From Romanomermis culicivorax (Eukaryota > Nematoda > Enoplea > Mermithida > Mermithidae): a DNA stretch of 64,000 bases. The number at the start of each line of letters is the position of its first letter. The first letter of the stretch is position 1. Location: contig CAWUHX010000021.1 of assembly GCA_963922205.1 (NCBI GenBank), positions 186,001 through 250,000 of the forward strand, written 5' to 3'. Positions 54,801 to 64,000 of the stretch are shown piece after piece. The position numbers and the translations under genes were made by a program. The notes below the pieces were generated by a model that saw nothing but the letters and a program-made list of their open reading frames with translations, ran no database searches and was not told the DNA's origin.

Positions 54801-56040
54801 GATCTGTAGTAGGACGAGAAGAATAAGTTCTGCTGTAGACATCACTATGCCCAATTGACATCGCGCTTTAGTGAAAAGAACCACGAAAAAGATAATTAAA
54901 CAAGCTTAAGACTGTAGTCATTACTGAACTGAAATGGGTCCACAATAAATGAACGTAACTCCTTCAAAATACGATTTACTGTGATTTTTATCGCCGCAGT
55001 CTTCTGATCGAAGCTATGCTTTCCTTTATGAAATTTTAACTTCAGTTTATTCCATTTAATATTGCTTCAAATCGTTTGAAATACTGAATAATAGCAATTT
55101 ATAATTACATTCTAAAAAAAATTAATTCTGGCGAAACCAATTTATGAAAAATTTTTTAAAATCATGAATCCTACATCGAATATCCTTAAGTAGTGAGCGG
55201 GTGTCAGCGCTATACAAATCAAAATAACCTTACAGCACTATAATCAATAAAAATTATGGATACGAAAGATTGACACCCAATATCTGCTCTGGTTACTGTA
55301 GTGCATTTTTTGGAATTGAGATTGATTTTTAATTCTTATTATCTCTCAATCGCATTACGAAGTCAAGTTACTTGACCTCAATTTTCTAAGGTTCCCCGAA
55401 CATGTGCATCATCAACAGCGGCGGTTTACGTGAGCTACGAATTGAACAAGGTCAACATTTGACCATCGGCGATCTGCATACGTTGATGCCGTTTTCGGAT
55501 ACCGTTCAACGTATAAAGTTAAAGGGCAGTGACATATTGGCTGCAATGGAACGTTCGGTGGAAAATTTATGCGAAGACGATACGCAAGGCAAATTTTTGC
55601 AAATGTCCGGTTTGAAAGTCAAATTTGATTTGTCGAAACCGAATTTTCATCGTGTGGTCGAATTGTTGGTTTCGGACATCGACGAATCAGCGCCGGCCAC
55701 CGACGAATCATACAAGTTGGTTTTTAAACCTTTAGATTTGAATCGTACCTATTTGTTGGTCACTAATTCTTACCTAATCGATGGCGGTAACGGTTACTGG
55801 ATGATAAAAAAAAATTTGTTGGGTCAGGATCGTTCGGAAATTTCGGACGTTGACGTTTTGACATGGTATTTGAGAAAGCATGGCAAATTTCGGGGTCGAA
55901 CAGACGGCCGAATCACTTTTGTCAACGATGAAAAGAAAATTTGCCAAAACTCTTCTTCGCGGCCTCATTTGCATCAAATGTCTAATCCATTTATGATGAC
56001 ATTGGCTGTAGTGGTCAGTTTGATGATATCAATAAAATGA
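48807..56040 (+). CDS. Secreted/GPI-anchored 5'-nucleotidase (ecto-5'-nucleotidase family), 5 exons, complete
   Basis: Exons 48807-49080, 50422-50753, 50821-51063, 52523-52859 and 55391-56040 join in phases 1, 0, 0 and 1, giving 611 residues. The family hydrolyses extracellular nucleoside 5'-monophosphates such as AMP to nucleoside plus phosphate, with two metal ions. Residues 1-24 form a signal peptide. Metal-site motifs are T-N-D-V-H (D35, H37), D-A-G-D-Q-Y-Q-G (D88), G-N-H-D (N120, H121), L-G-H-S-G and G-G-H-T-N-T-F. The C-terminal substrate domain has N-S-G-G-L-R and D-G-G-N-G-Y-W. The last 20 residues are hydrophobic with no tail, as in a GPI signal. Length is slightly above the usual ~570. 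A 67-bp intron contrasts with three introns over 1.3 kb. No lesion is seen. Confidence 0.93.
49695..50049. repeat. MITE family B copy in 5'-nucleotidase intron 1
   Basis: A 355-bp unit starting CTATAGTCTATTTATTTTAA with sub-terminal ATGGTAGATGCAG, ending with the inverse GCCTGCCATTTC...GGCTATAG. Related to 9710-10072. Confidence 0.6.
52903..53066. repeat. Compact fold-back element in 5'-nucleotidase intron 4
   Basis: Left ATTTATACTTTACGGCACGG and right CCGTACCGTGAAGTATAAAT are inverses, followed inwards by CACGGCCACGG-like repeats. It begins about 45 bp after the exon 4 splice donor. Confidence 0.55.
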
Positions 56041-57280
56041 TCGTCGGGCTGATATGATCATTATCACCAAAAAATTCACGTTTTGAATTTCGGAAAATTA
56101 ATTTTCATTCACCTGTTGACAAAAAAAAATTATGACTGTTTATTTCGATGTAGATCTCTCCGAGGTTACTCTGTCATTATTCTAAATCTTGGTAAGTCGA
56201 TCTTTAAGTAGAAAACATGGAAGAAACTGGATACTCATGCATTTAATCATCTTGACTGATTTGTGTCATTCAAAAATATTTGGAATAATAGAGCAGGAAT
56301 AGTTTGACAATATAATACATCATATAAACCTTGAGACATCAGTTAGTTTACCAACGGAGTTTATTCAGATCTCACATCAAACTTACCCCTTTCTCCAATA
56401 ACCTGGTCAAATTCAAAAAGAGGTTGACAAAAGTTTTATTTAAATTAAAAATGGATAAGCAATATGCGATTTCTTTATTTTGGGACTTTCTTTTATGATA
56501 ATTGAATTCATATTTTTTTGCAGCATGAAGTTCTTCACTCGAAAAAAATAGAGAGTCAAATCGAACCTCGCTGCATCTGTCATTTAAAAGTAAATGGACT
56601 TGTAGTGTGGGTCCCTAGGTTTATTCTCTACTGGCGGCTCACACATACAAGGTCGTGGAGGTATCCGTTACGCTCGCCGAACACAAAATATATGAGCGAA
56701 ATTCACATGCCCAAAAAATAAATGCACTTGCACCAGCTTGCACATCAGGGCTATAATTACATGAGGAACTCATGATCCTCAGTTTTACAGAAATTTCATT
56801 AAAAAACTACTGAATCTGAAATTATAACATTATTTGGGTTCAAAATTCACGTTAACGAATGTTCGTACTTTTAGGTAATGCTTGCTAATCCTAAAATCAC
56901 ATAGCGTTAATAGTGTGAAATTTGAGGAAATTCATCATAAGTTTTAATTACAAAAATTTTCATTTTACGAAATTATAGCCTTAGCAGGATAGAGAAATGT
57001 AATCGTTCCAAACATCCTAGGAGTCTAGAGTCTATTCAGATGCAAATTCAAGCCACCTGCCAGTTGGAGTTGTATTACTTACCCTGCATAATCATAAAAT
57101 ATGCATACATTATGTGACCGATCATGCTATCATATCAATTGATACTAAAACGTGGATTCAATAGATCTTGATGTACGTTCGCAGGTATCACACGTTCGGC
57201 TATAGCTAAAATGACAAATTCAAGTCGAATTTGAGGTAAAGCCGGTGAGTTAAATTCTGCTGGAGTCTGTCGGCTTCAAA
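56041..57280. other. Non-coding stretch after the 5'-nucleotidase gene
   Basis: An AATAAA lies across the final codons (56033-56038). No separate well-placed polyadenylation signal was singled out. Bases about 56560-56600 resemble the right end of MITE family B. No gene is supported. Confidence 0.4.
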
Positions 57281-57583
57281 TTATTTTCCGTAGAACACAT
57301 TCCCCATTAGATCCAGAACGGCACTGGATTTGGCGAGTAAAATCAACCACCTCTCGATCAAAAAAATTCGCTGTAGTATCGAAACCGATTCAAAAGAATG
57401 ATTGAAGTGCCGATTACTTCCAAACGCGGTGGCAGTCTCGGATGCGGTTGCCATTACCGAACCAGAAGCATGTTGGTCATCCATTCCAGTTGACCATCCT
57501 ATGAAAAATAATGAGAATGTTGGAACCGTCGTGGACTCAGTACAGCTGATCCATGACGCTTTTTGGGTGGAAGTGTTTGACAT
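57281..57583 (-). CDS. Hypothetical 100-residue ORF
   Basis: An uninterrupted frame from ATG to TAA with GC-richer composition than its surroundings. The N-terminal half is Ser/Thr-rich; the C-terminal part holds an amphipathic hydrophobic helix (I-F-L-I-E-R-W-L-I-L-L-A). An AG at about 57501 could also make the lower part a spliced exon. The plus strand is open over the same bases (57402-57617, and 57294-57410 after a TTTCCGTAG acceptor), so the coding strand is uncertain. No family is recognised. Confidence 0.35.
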   Translation of the reverse strand: MSNTSTQKASWISCTESTTVPTFSLFFIGWSTGMDDQHASGSVMATASETATAFGSNRHFNHSFESVSILQRIFLIERWLILLAKSSAVLDLMGNVFYGK

Positions 57584-58013
57584 GAACGCAACTGTTTTAT
57601 TCACTACTTTGAACTGAGTGTGAGATTTATAAGATCGTCCTTGTCATCGGTGAAAAAGATTTCATCGCGTAGCACAATTTGAAACTTTTTGTGGATTGCT
57701 ACAGTCAACTTTTAAGAAAAAGATATTGATTTACGATGCAGATTTTTTATTTGCATAAATATTATTGCGTCGCAGAGACACACGTTTAGTATGGGAACTC
57801 ACTAGTCAAGATTCACATCTCGAAAAAAATTGAAAAAATCTATCAATGGGAACAATGCCCAAGTCTCAGCGGTTGATCAATTTTTGCTAAAAAGCTTTCA
57901 AATATTCGTAAATGCATTTCCTGAAGATGTATCTATAATGTGCGACTTGAATCATCGAGAAAGAGTTACTTCTAAAAAAAATCACTTCATATCAGCCTAT
58001 TAATTTTTTGGCA

Positions 58014-60485
58014 ATGTCTGTTTCGGATGACGAACGGGTTGAAACATTGAGACGTGGCGACATTGTCAAGGACAAGTATAAAGTGACGGGCCAGATCGGG
58101 TTCGGCTCGTTCGGCGAATTGTACGAAGCTCAATCGTTGGAAACCAAAGGGCTTTATGTGGCGATCAAGGTCGAAAAAGACAAAGTGTCCCATACTAAAG
58201 CCCTTAATTTCGAACTGTGCGTTTTGCAGAAGTTGCAGGGTAAAGATGTTTATCATTAGGTCCACACTTAAAACACCTCAACTTCACGATTATCCGACCC
58301 TAGAGTTCTCGGGTCCATTCATTAGAGAAGTGTAGCTCATTTTTTACAAAATGACTCTCGGAAATAAAAAATATGTTCATGCAAAGAATGAACAATCTGC
58401 TTAACGGTCTTCCTTTCACAGATTGACTGTAGCAGTTTAGACAAAAACTTGCAATAAGAAAATGTTGATTTGCGATCGGTTTTGGATTTTTTGTATTCCT
58501 AGGCACATTCGAAAATGAATGGCTTCAGTTTAACGCTTATTTCGAAGCATTCTGTTGATTATCCGAGAAGGAAGTTGTTACTGCTCATAGACATCAAAGC
58601 CCTTTTCAAAAATTTCTGACTGTTATTACGCAAGATAAAGTCTTCAATTACACTGAATTCAGTACTTCTTACTACTGGAAAAGTCTTATGCAACAATCCC
58701 CAGTAGAATACAATTTTGGGTACAATTTTCTGTCAGGCGTCCTTCAATCTTAAAACCTTATTTTGTTGTATTTTTCGCCATTAAAATCATAATAAATTAT
58801 AACGCCAACAAGCGAGTACATTCTATAGTCTATTTTTCTTGAAATGCTTCTAAACAATGAAAGTGGAAAGCAAGTAGTATTTCAGATTTTCACGATTTTC
58901 TGGTAAAGAATATATCATATAGGACTAGAAATTTGTGAGCGTACTGACCTAATCTTCAACAATTTTTCAAGTGAAAAATTTTACAGTAAGAGCTCTATGT
59001 AAACGATTTTGACGACAGTAATGATTTGTGTTACTTTTCTATTTGGAGGCATTTTATAAAAAGAACAGATTATAGGAAGATTAGTTTGAATGACTCGATT
59101 TAAAATTTGTTATTTTCATCAGTCAATCTGGAGTGAATCGTACTTCCGAAATGAGTGATGTGACTTTCATTATGAGTGTGTGCAATATAATTTCAATCCC
59201 GCTAAAAAATACAATTGTTTACGAGTACATGATTATTAGTTATCGTGTGACTCCTCCAAGATTTGTTGCGACTTTCCGTGTTCACCGAATCAGTCACATA
59301 TCACTTACGTCACATATGACCATAAAATGGAAAAAGTCGATTGTAGTCTTTTTGACAGCATAAAACAGTATCATTATGTTTACTCCGGACTTCTAGAAAA
59401 CGAACTGCCAAAGCAAGCAGATTACCAAGTTTGATAACTTCTAAATATCTGTCTCTCGATGCAAGCGAAAGCTGTTGATTATTGGATTCATGAACTCCTG
59501 AATCCAGATTCTTTCATCGCATAGTTGTATGCGTTGTGTTACCATGTGAAGGACGATTTTCTTGGTAAAGCTCAAACAAATTAAATCAATCGATGCAGCT
59601 GCATTTACTCATATTTTGCAATTCTAATTCATTTCCGCAAAAAAAATCGACAATTCAATTCAAAAAAATATTTTAATTTTTTCACGCAATTCCAAATGAC
59701 AAATTATTGCTGAAATTGCTGTAATACTTTTGCGTCTTCATCTCAGCATAGCCCAGAAGACCTTCCCTTGAAATTTATGGGTGATCTAGAAATATTCCAA
59801 ACTCCAAAAAAATGTCAGTCAGTCTACTCAACAAATTTTGTACCGGGACAACATTTTTCTATAACTGCCTGTGGTCCAAATTTTAAAAAATACCAAGAAT
59901 TCCTACGTCAAATATTAGTTGAAAATGGAAATTTAGAGTATGGATGATAAAGTGAAGTAGTACTTTAGTAAAAGCCAGAAAGTTTATCGATAATGACATT
60001 GCGCTTGAATCGTTTACAGTATATATCATCTGCGATAATTGAACAGTGCAGACAACTAAGCATACCAGAAAACTTTCTTGCGGATCTTCTCAAATGTAGA
60101 TCTGCCACACATCTGCAAAGTGTACGACTACGGCCGCATGGAGGGATATTCTTACATCGTTATGGATTTGCAAGGCAGCAACCTCTGCGTTTTGCGACGA
60201 AACTTATCGCGCAAAGTTTTCTCGTTGTCCACTACGGTAAGATTGGCCAAACAAATGCTGCAAGCTATAAAGGACGTGCACGACCGCGGTTTCGTCCACC
60301 GAGACATCAAACCGTCGAACTTTGCGGTCGGCCGACAGAAGACGCAGTTGGGCAAAGTGTATTTGCTGGACTTCGGTTTGGCTAGGATTTATAAAAATAG
60401 TTACGGTATCATTCAAAGGCCTAGACGTAAAGCGGGATTTCGAGGCACTATCAGATACGCTTCTCCGAATGCTCACGATGGAGAA
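58014..60485 (+). CDS. Tau-tubulin-kinase/CK1-like protein kinase, first two exons
   Basis: Exons 58014-58239 and 60100-60485 join in phase 1. The 204 residues seen cover the N-lobe and the start of the C-lobe. The Gly loop is G-F-G-S-F-G (residues 29-34) and the ATP Lys is K52. The catalytic loop is H142-R-D-I-K-P-S-N and the Mg site is D166-F-G. G-F-R-G-T-I-R-Y-A-S-P-N-A-H follows, which is typical of the TTBK/CK1 group in place of the usual A-P-E. The second exon ends at GTATGA. No further kinase exon is visible to 64000, so the remaining C-lobe lies beyond the window or the gene is truncated. The phosphorylated substrate is unknown. Confidence 0.85.
58823..59075. repeat. MITE family A copy in kinase intron 1
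   Basis: A 253-bp unit starting CTATAGTCTATTTTTCTTGA and ending ACAGATTATAG, matching 14139-14389 throughout, including the interior. Confidence 0.65.
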
Positions 60486-60980
60486 GTATGATGCATTGAC
60501 TTAGTTAATAGTATTTATTGTTGTAGTAGTAGACGTAGCAGATATTCTTGACTTTCATATATAATAACCAAAACATGTGAGAATTGATATATCGGTTTTA
60601 GAGGAGAAAGACATATTGAAGTTGTTCAGGAGATTCTTTCTTCATGATTGAGAGAGAATCTATGACAATAATTTTAAAGACGAGATCACGATAATGACTC
60701 TGATCTTTTCTGCGTCTGCCGTTTCAAATTGAATAAACTGAGATCACTTATTCATTGCATATTGCTGACGTCATATGCACTGAAGTTAAAATATTCTACC
60801 ATTGTCTTAGTATGAGGATTGCACATTTGGACAACTTTATATTGACACGCCTAACTGGTCAAGGGCGAATCAGACTTGGCGGGATGTCTTTAGAATCAAC
60901 GTCAAATATCACCCCAAGCGCCCGTACTTACTTTTTTATTAAATGAAATATGCGTTCTATTGTTGTCAAGCAACGCTAAA

Positions 60981-61139
60981 GCCGGGTATATACCTACCCG
61001 TACGCACGTGCGGAGCAGTTTTGCGACCTGCGAATGTGCGGCAAAAATGCGGGTTGTCAAAATATACTTCAGCCAAAAATGCGCATGCGGCCTCATTGCG
61101 GGCCGCATTTGAATATACTTAACCGTACGCGTACGGGTG
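60981..61139. repeat. Short GC-rich fold-back element
   Basis: Left GCCGGGTATATACCTACCCG and right AATATACTTAACCGTACGCG are imperfect inverses, with ATGCGGGTTGTC/ATGCGCATGCGGCC repeats inside. The cap resembles those at 45740 and 52903 (GCGG, then an A/T-rich TATACTT core, then the variable word). Confidence 0.45.
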
Positions 61140-61146
61140 TGAGGGA

Positions 61147-61860
61147 GGGCTGGAAAATCAAGTACAATCGTGCGCCATGAGCAAAAAACGATAGTTTACA
61201 AGTATGATATGCTAACGGCCGCGCCGCGCCGGAAAATTTTGAGATTTTGACCCTTTTAAGTCCACCAAAACGCATCTTTTCGGTTTTGAATTCCCAAAAT
61301 TTCTTCCTCAATGGGAACCATACCCAAAATTTTTTTCCTCATTTCGAAATTTTTTTCCTCAAAACACCCCATTTGAGGGAAAAAACGGTGCCACTCCCCC
61401 GAACGTATGACATTGCCTTTTAAAACGCGCCAGGCACAGTAGCCATGCATTCTCTGCGCGTAATATTTTTTGAATTTTCTACCGTGCATCCAAAAATGTT
61501 TTTCCCAACTTGGGAAACAGTCCAAAGTTTTCCCCCCCGTTTCAGAAACAAGCTAAAAATATTCGCATGCGATCGCATCGCGCCAACGGGGGGGGGGGGG
61601 GGGAGGGGGCTCGAAAATGAAGTTCAATCGTGCACCATGGGCAAAAAACAATACTTTACTACTGCGGCGGTGGTTCCTGATCCGCATGAATTACAGATGT
61701 GCGAAAAAGTAGAAATGGTTTCTACTTGCCCGGACGCGCAAAATTATTGGGTCCCGCAAATTTTTCGCCCGGCAGCCGCAATGCGCCGCACGATTGTGCG
61801 TTCAATTTCCGGGCCGCAAATTGCGGGTCCCGCTCAAAAATCGGCGGCGCCATAAATTAT
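61147..61860. repeat. GC-rich repeat zone with direct duplication and poly-G
   Basis: Bases 61153-61199 and about 61611-61659 are direct copies around AATCGTGCGCCATGAGCAAA. Between them are degenerate CCCAAAATTT(C/T)TTCCTCA repeats and a run of 16 G at 61588-61603 followed by A and 5 G. No gene; the open frames here are repeat-derived. Confidence 0.5.
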
Positions 61861-61959
61861 TTTTTAAAATTTTTCGATTCAATTTTAATTTTTTGAACGT
61901 TCGTGTCTATGAGGGAGAGAGAATGCAATTAAAGTCAAACATTCTTCGTTTACAATTTG

Positions 61960-62140
61960 TATTGCGGTTTTGAAAAAAATTAACAAATTGAAAAAATAAA
62001 AAATAAAAAAACAAAATTTAAAAGATTTTAAAAAATTAAACAAATTAAAAAAATATATAAATTTGGAAAAAAATTTTTTTTAATTAAAAAAAATTGATAA
62101 ATTTTTTTCTCAAATTAATTTTTTTTTCAATTTAAAAAAC
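61960..62140. repeat. AT-only low-complexity tract
   Basis: About 180 bp of almost pure A/T homopolymer mixtures (AAAAAATAAAAAATAAA and TTTTTTTTTAATT-like runs). Confidence 0.7.
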
Positions 62141-62426
62141 AGAACGAGCTTGAAATAAATCGGGTATCTAATCGAAACACCATATTTTTGTACTCTTCAC
62201 ATTCATTCAGGTATCTATAGTCTCTTTCTTATAAAATGCTACTAAAATGGAAAATGACACAAATATCAGGTTACTTGAAAATCCTGTACATGAAACTTTT
62301 ACAGTACATTTTTTCACTCAAAAAATTTCTAAGTGTTAGTTGACTCTCGTCACAAACTTTTAGTTCCATATGACGTACGACTTAACAAAAAATGCTTAAA
62401 ATATAAAATAGTACTTGCTTTCTGAT

Positions 62427-62683
62427 ATGTATGCGTGTTATGTAAATTTCTGTAGTATTTTGGCGCGTACATAGCTTCCTTTATTGGTGTCATTTTTTCT
62501 CGCCTGTTTTTGTGTTATGCAAATAGATGGCCTATATATAGTCTGGCCATCTTTGTGTTTTTCATTGTATCCTTTCGCCATTCACTTATCAGTGACTGTT
62601 TATTTTCGTCGTCCGAATAAAGTGTATTATTTACGATAGTTGGTCGCCAGTATCTGAATTTGCATACTCGACCACACTTATCA
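62427..62683 (+). repeat. Probable 5' LTR
   Basis: Starts at a TG and ends at a CA just before the primer site. Contains TATATATAG at about 62533 and AATAAA at about 62616, consistent with promoter and polyadenylation signals. Without the 3' copy the left edge is a guess. Confidence 0.35.
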
Positions 62684-62684
62684 T

Positions 62685-62702
62685 TGGTGCAGAAATTATT
62701 GG
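62685..62702 (+). other. Possible tRNA primer-binding site
   Basis: TGGTGCAGAAATT begins with the TGG expected opposite a tRNA 3' CCA, two bases after the presumed LTR end. The tRNA was not identified. Confidence 0.35.
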
Positions 62703-62851
62703 ACGATTTTACGCATTTCTGGGTCAAAATTCGTCGACCATTCCGAATTTGACAACGCCCTTGGACGAAATTCATCGAGGAATTCGAATTTTGCATCCAT
62801 TTTGAACAAAAACTACGTCATCATCGCGAAATTTACGTTTTTCGATCGAAA

Positions 62852-64000
62852 ATGGCGAATATTCTGATCCCAGCTGTTGCGCCACTTTGGGAACACCCTG
62901 GTTCCGAGATGTGACGCCTGTCCATGTGGAAACAACAGCTGGACGTCATGTTCAACCTGACCAATCGACAGCTGGCCGACGACAAGAAACTTTCAAACGG
63001 CGATAAGAACAATTTAATGTATGCACACCTCGGCGCCGAAGCAATCCACCGTTTTGAACATTCTCCTATGATGGCGCAAATCAACACCGCGACCGCTGAT
63101 GAATTTTATTTGGCAATTAGCGAAATGTTCGAGCAAACCACGCCGCAAGCCGTCGCCTTCTACCGGTTGCGAACGTGTCGACAACAGCCAGATGAAACGG
63201 CGACGGAATTCCTTAGCCGCTTATGAACTTTACAAGCGGAATGCAAATACGAAAATTTTAACGCCGACGTAGACCTCGCTTATACGCTGGCTCAAAATTG
63301 TTATTCACCGGAAGTTATTCTCATCGCCGAGTGTCAGCCTCGATGCTTTTATCAAAATCATGCAAGCCGTCGAAAACGCAGAAAGTTCCACCGCCATCGT
63401 CCGCGGAGAAAAGCAAGTCAACGCTGTGCGAGAGGACCAACGACACAATCGATCGCCAGCCTGATCAAAGCGAACATCATCGCCGGCTCGAGCAACACAC
63501 AACTGCAGAGGCTGCGGATCATCGCGACATGCTTACTTGTCCGACGAGTGCAAAGCGAGAGGTCAAAAGTGCAACAATTGCGGACGCATGGGACATTTCG
63601 GAAAATGGTGCGAACAACGTCATCGTGAAAAATCAGTGTCGCAATTTAACGAGTCGAAAGATCAAAACAAATCGGTGCGTCAGATCCACATGCGAAGTAT
63701 AGTGTCGTCATCATCAACGGCATACCAATGTACCTTCCATGTCACGCATCCGAATGGCAAAGATTGTTACGTCAATGGCATTGTCGATTCTGGTGCCGAA
63801 GCCTCATTGGTTCCATACAGTGCTTTTAAAAAGTGGATCAATGGGCGCTTAGAACAATCGAATGCGGAATTGTACAACTTCGATGGGTCCCGCATCAATG
63901 GTCTTCGCGGACAATTTATGGTGACCGTCGAGTACAACAATCGAAGGGCGAAGTTTCCCTTACTCGTTTTGGATACAATCAAAATGGCAACATGGGGCGT
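62852..64000 (+). pseudogene. Gypsy gag-protease, disrupted
   Basis: The gag start at 62852 reads in one frame to about 63295, with in-frame TGA at 62912 and 63224. Homology then continues in another frame from about 63300, with a TGA at 63462. Two zinc-binding modules follow: C-R-G-C...C, then C-N-N-C-G-R-M-G-H-F-G-K-W-C near 63570-63611. The protease active site I-V-D-S-G-A-E-A-S-L is near 63780-63809, and the frame stays open to the window end. The longer open frame at 63298-63702 is a different phase and not the coding one. Confidence 0.8.

Larger units (their letters stand above)
62410..64000 (+). mobile_element. Gypsy-type LTR retrotransposon, 5' part, decayed
   Basis: A probable 5' LTR, a primer-binding-site-like sequence, gag with zinc knuckles and an aspartic protease lie in order, and the element runs off the window edge. 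Gag carries in-frame stops and a frame change, so this copy is dead. It may sit inside the kinase gene's next intron. Clade not determined; the CX2C knuckle pair followed by D-S-G-A protease fits gypsy/Ty3 elements. Confidence 0.8.

Noticed and set aside
61256-61525. 89-codon minus ORF
   Set aside because: It is made of degenerate CCCAAAATTTCTTCCTCA repeats.
63298-63702. 134-codon plus-strand ORF in the LTR element
   Set aside because: The zinc knuckles and protease lie in a different frame over the same bases, so this frame is a by-product.

Overview
The window looks like a eukaryotic, intron-bearing, AT-rich genome of an invertebrate animal. Host genes carry long GT-AG introns, and the recognisable ones (a GPI-type Ly6/quiver-like protein, a secreted 5'-nucleotidase and a tau-tubulin-kinase/CK1-like kinase) are animal genes. 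I cannot name the phylum from sequence alone; an ecdysozoan is a guess. Gene density is low. Most of the window is introns, inverted-repeat elements and three large mobile elements.

Layout. 0.06-3.25 kb: three-exon Ly6-like gene (minus) with an inverted-repeat element in its first intron. 5.0-10.6 kb: two fold-back elements and small inverted-repeat elements. 12.1-15.2 kb: a split secreted/membrane protein gene (minus) whose introns hold another fold-back element and a MITE. 15.5-20.4 kb: a DIRS-type tyrosine-recombinase retrotransposon (minus) with intact gag, RT-RNase H-methyltransferase and YR frames, terminal inverted repeats and an internal complementary region. 21.144-36.072 kb: a full-length Polinton/Maverick element with about 290-bp terminal inverted repeats starting AG and a 6-bp CATGCA target duplication.

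The Polinton encodes protein-primed DNA polymerase B, packaging ATPase, integrase, adenain-like protease, minor and major capsid proteins, a protein VI-like basic protein, and several unrecognised proteins. Among these are a TM-anchored and a secreted protein that share one Cys-Cys domain. It has at least ten very short introns (49-56 bp) and several lesions, so this copy is probably no longer functional. Its genes form two tight ORF trains (about 29.2-31.8 kb and 31.9-34.5 kb). The first three genes and the signal-peptide gene stand apart, most with their own TATA-like box.

37-45 kb: an unrecognised short ORF, an unrecognised four-exon gene (minus), a candidate terminal exon, a long fold-back element and short tandem arrays. 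45.6-46.5 kb: a tandem array interrupted by a fold-back element. 48.8-56.0 kb: complete five-exon 5'-nucleotidase gene (plus). 58.0-60.5 kb: first two exons of the kinase (plus); the rest of its catalytic domain is not in the window. 62.4-64.0 kb: 5' end of a decayed gypsy-type LTR retrotransposon.

Exon boundaries were found by eye from splice consensus plus reading-phase agreement. They are strong for the Ly6-like gene, the 5'-nucleotidase, the kinase and the Polinton genes, and weaker for the unrecognised genes.
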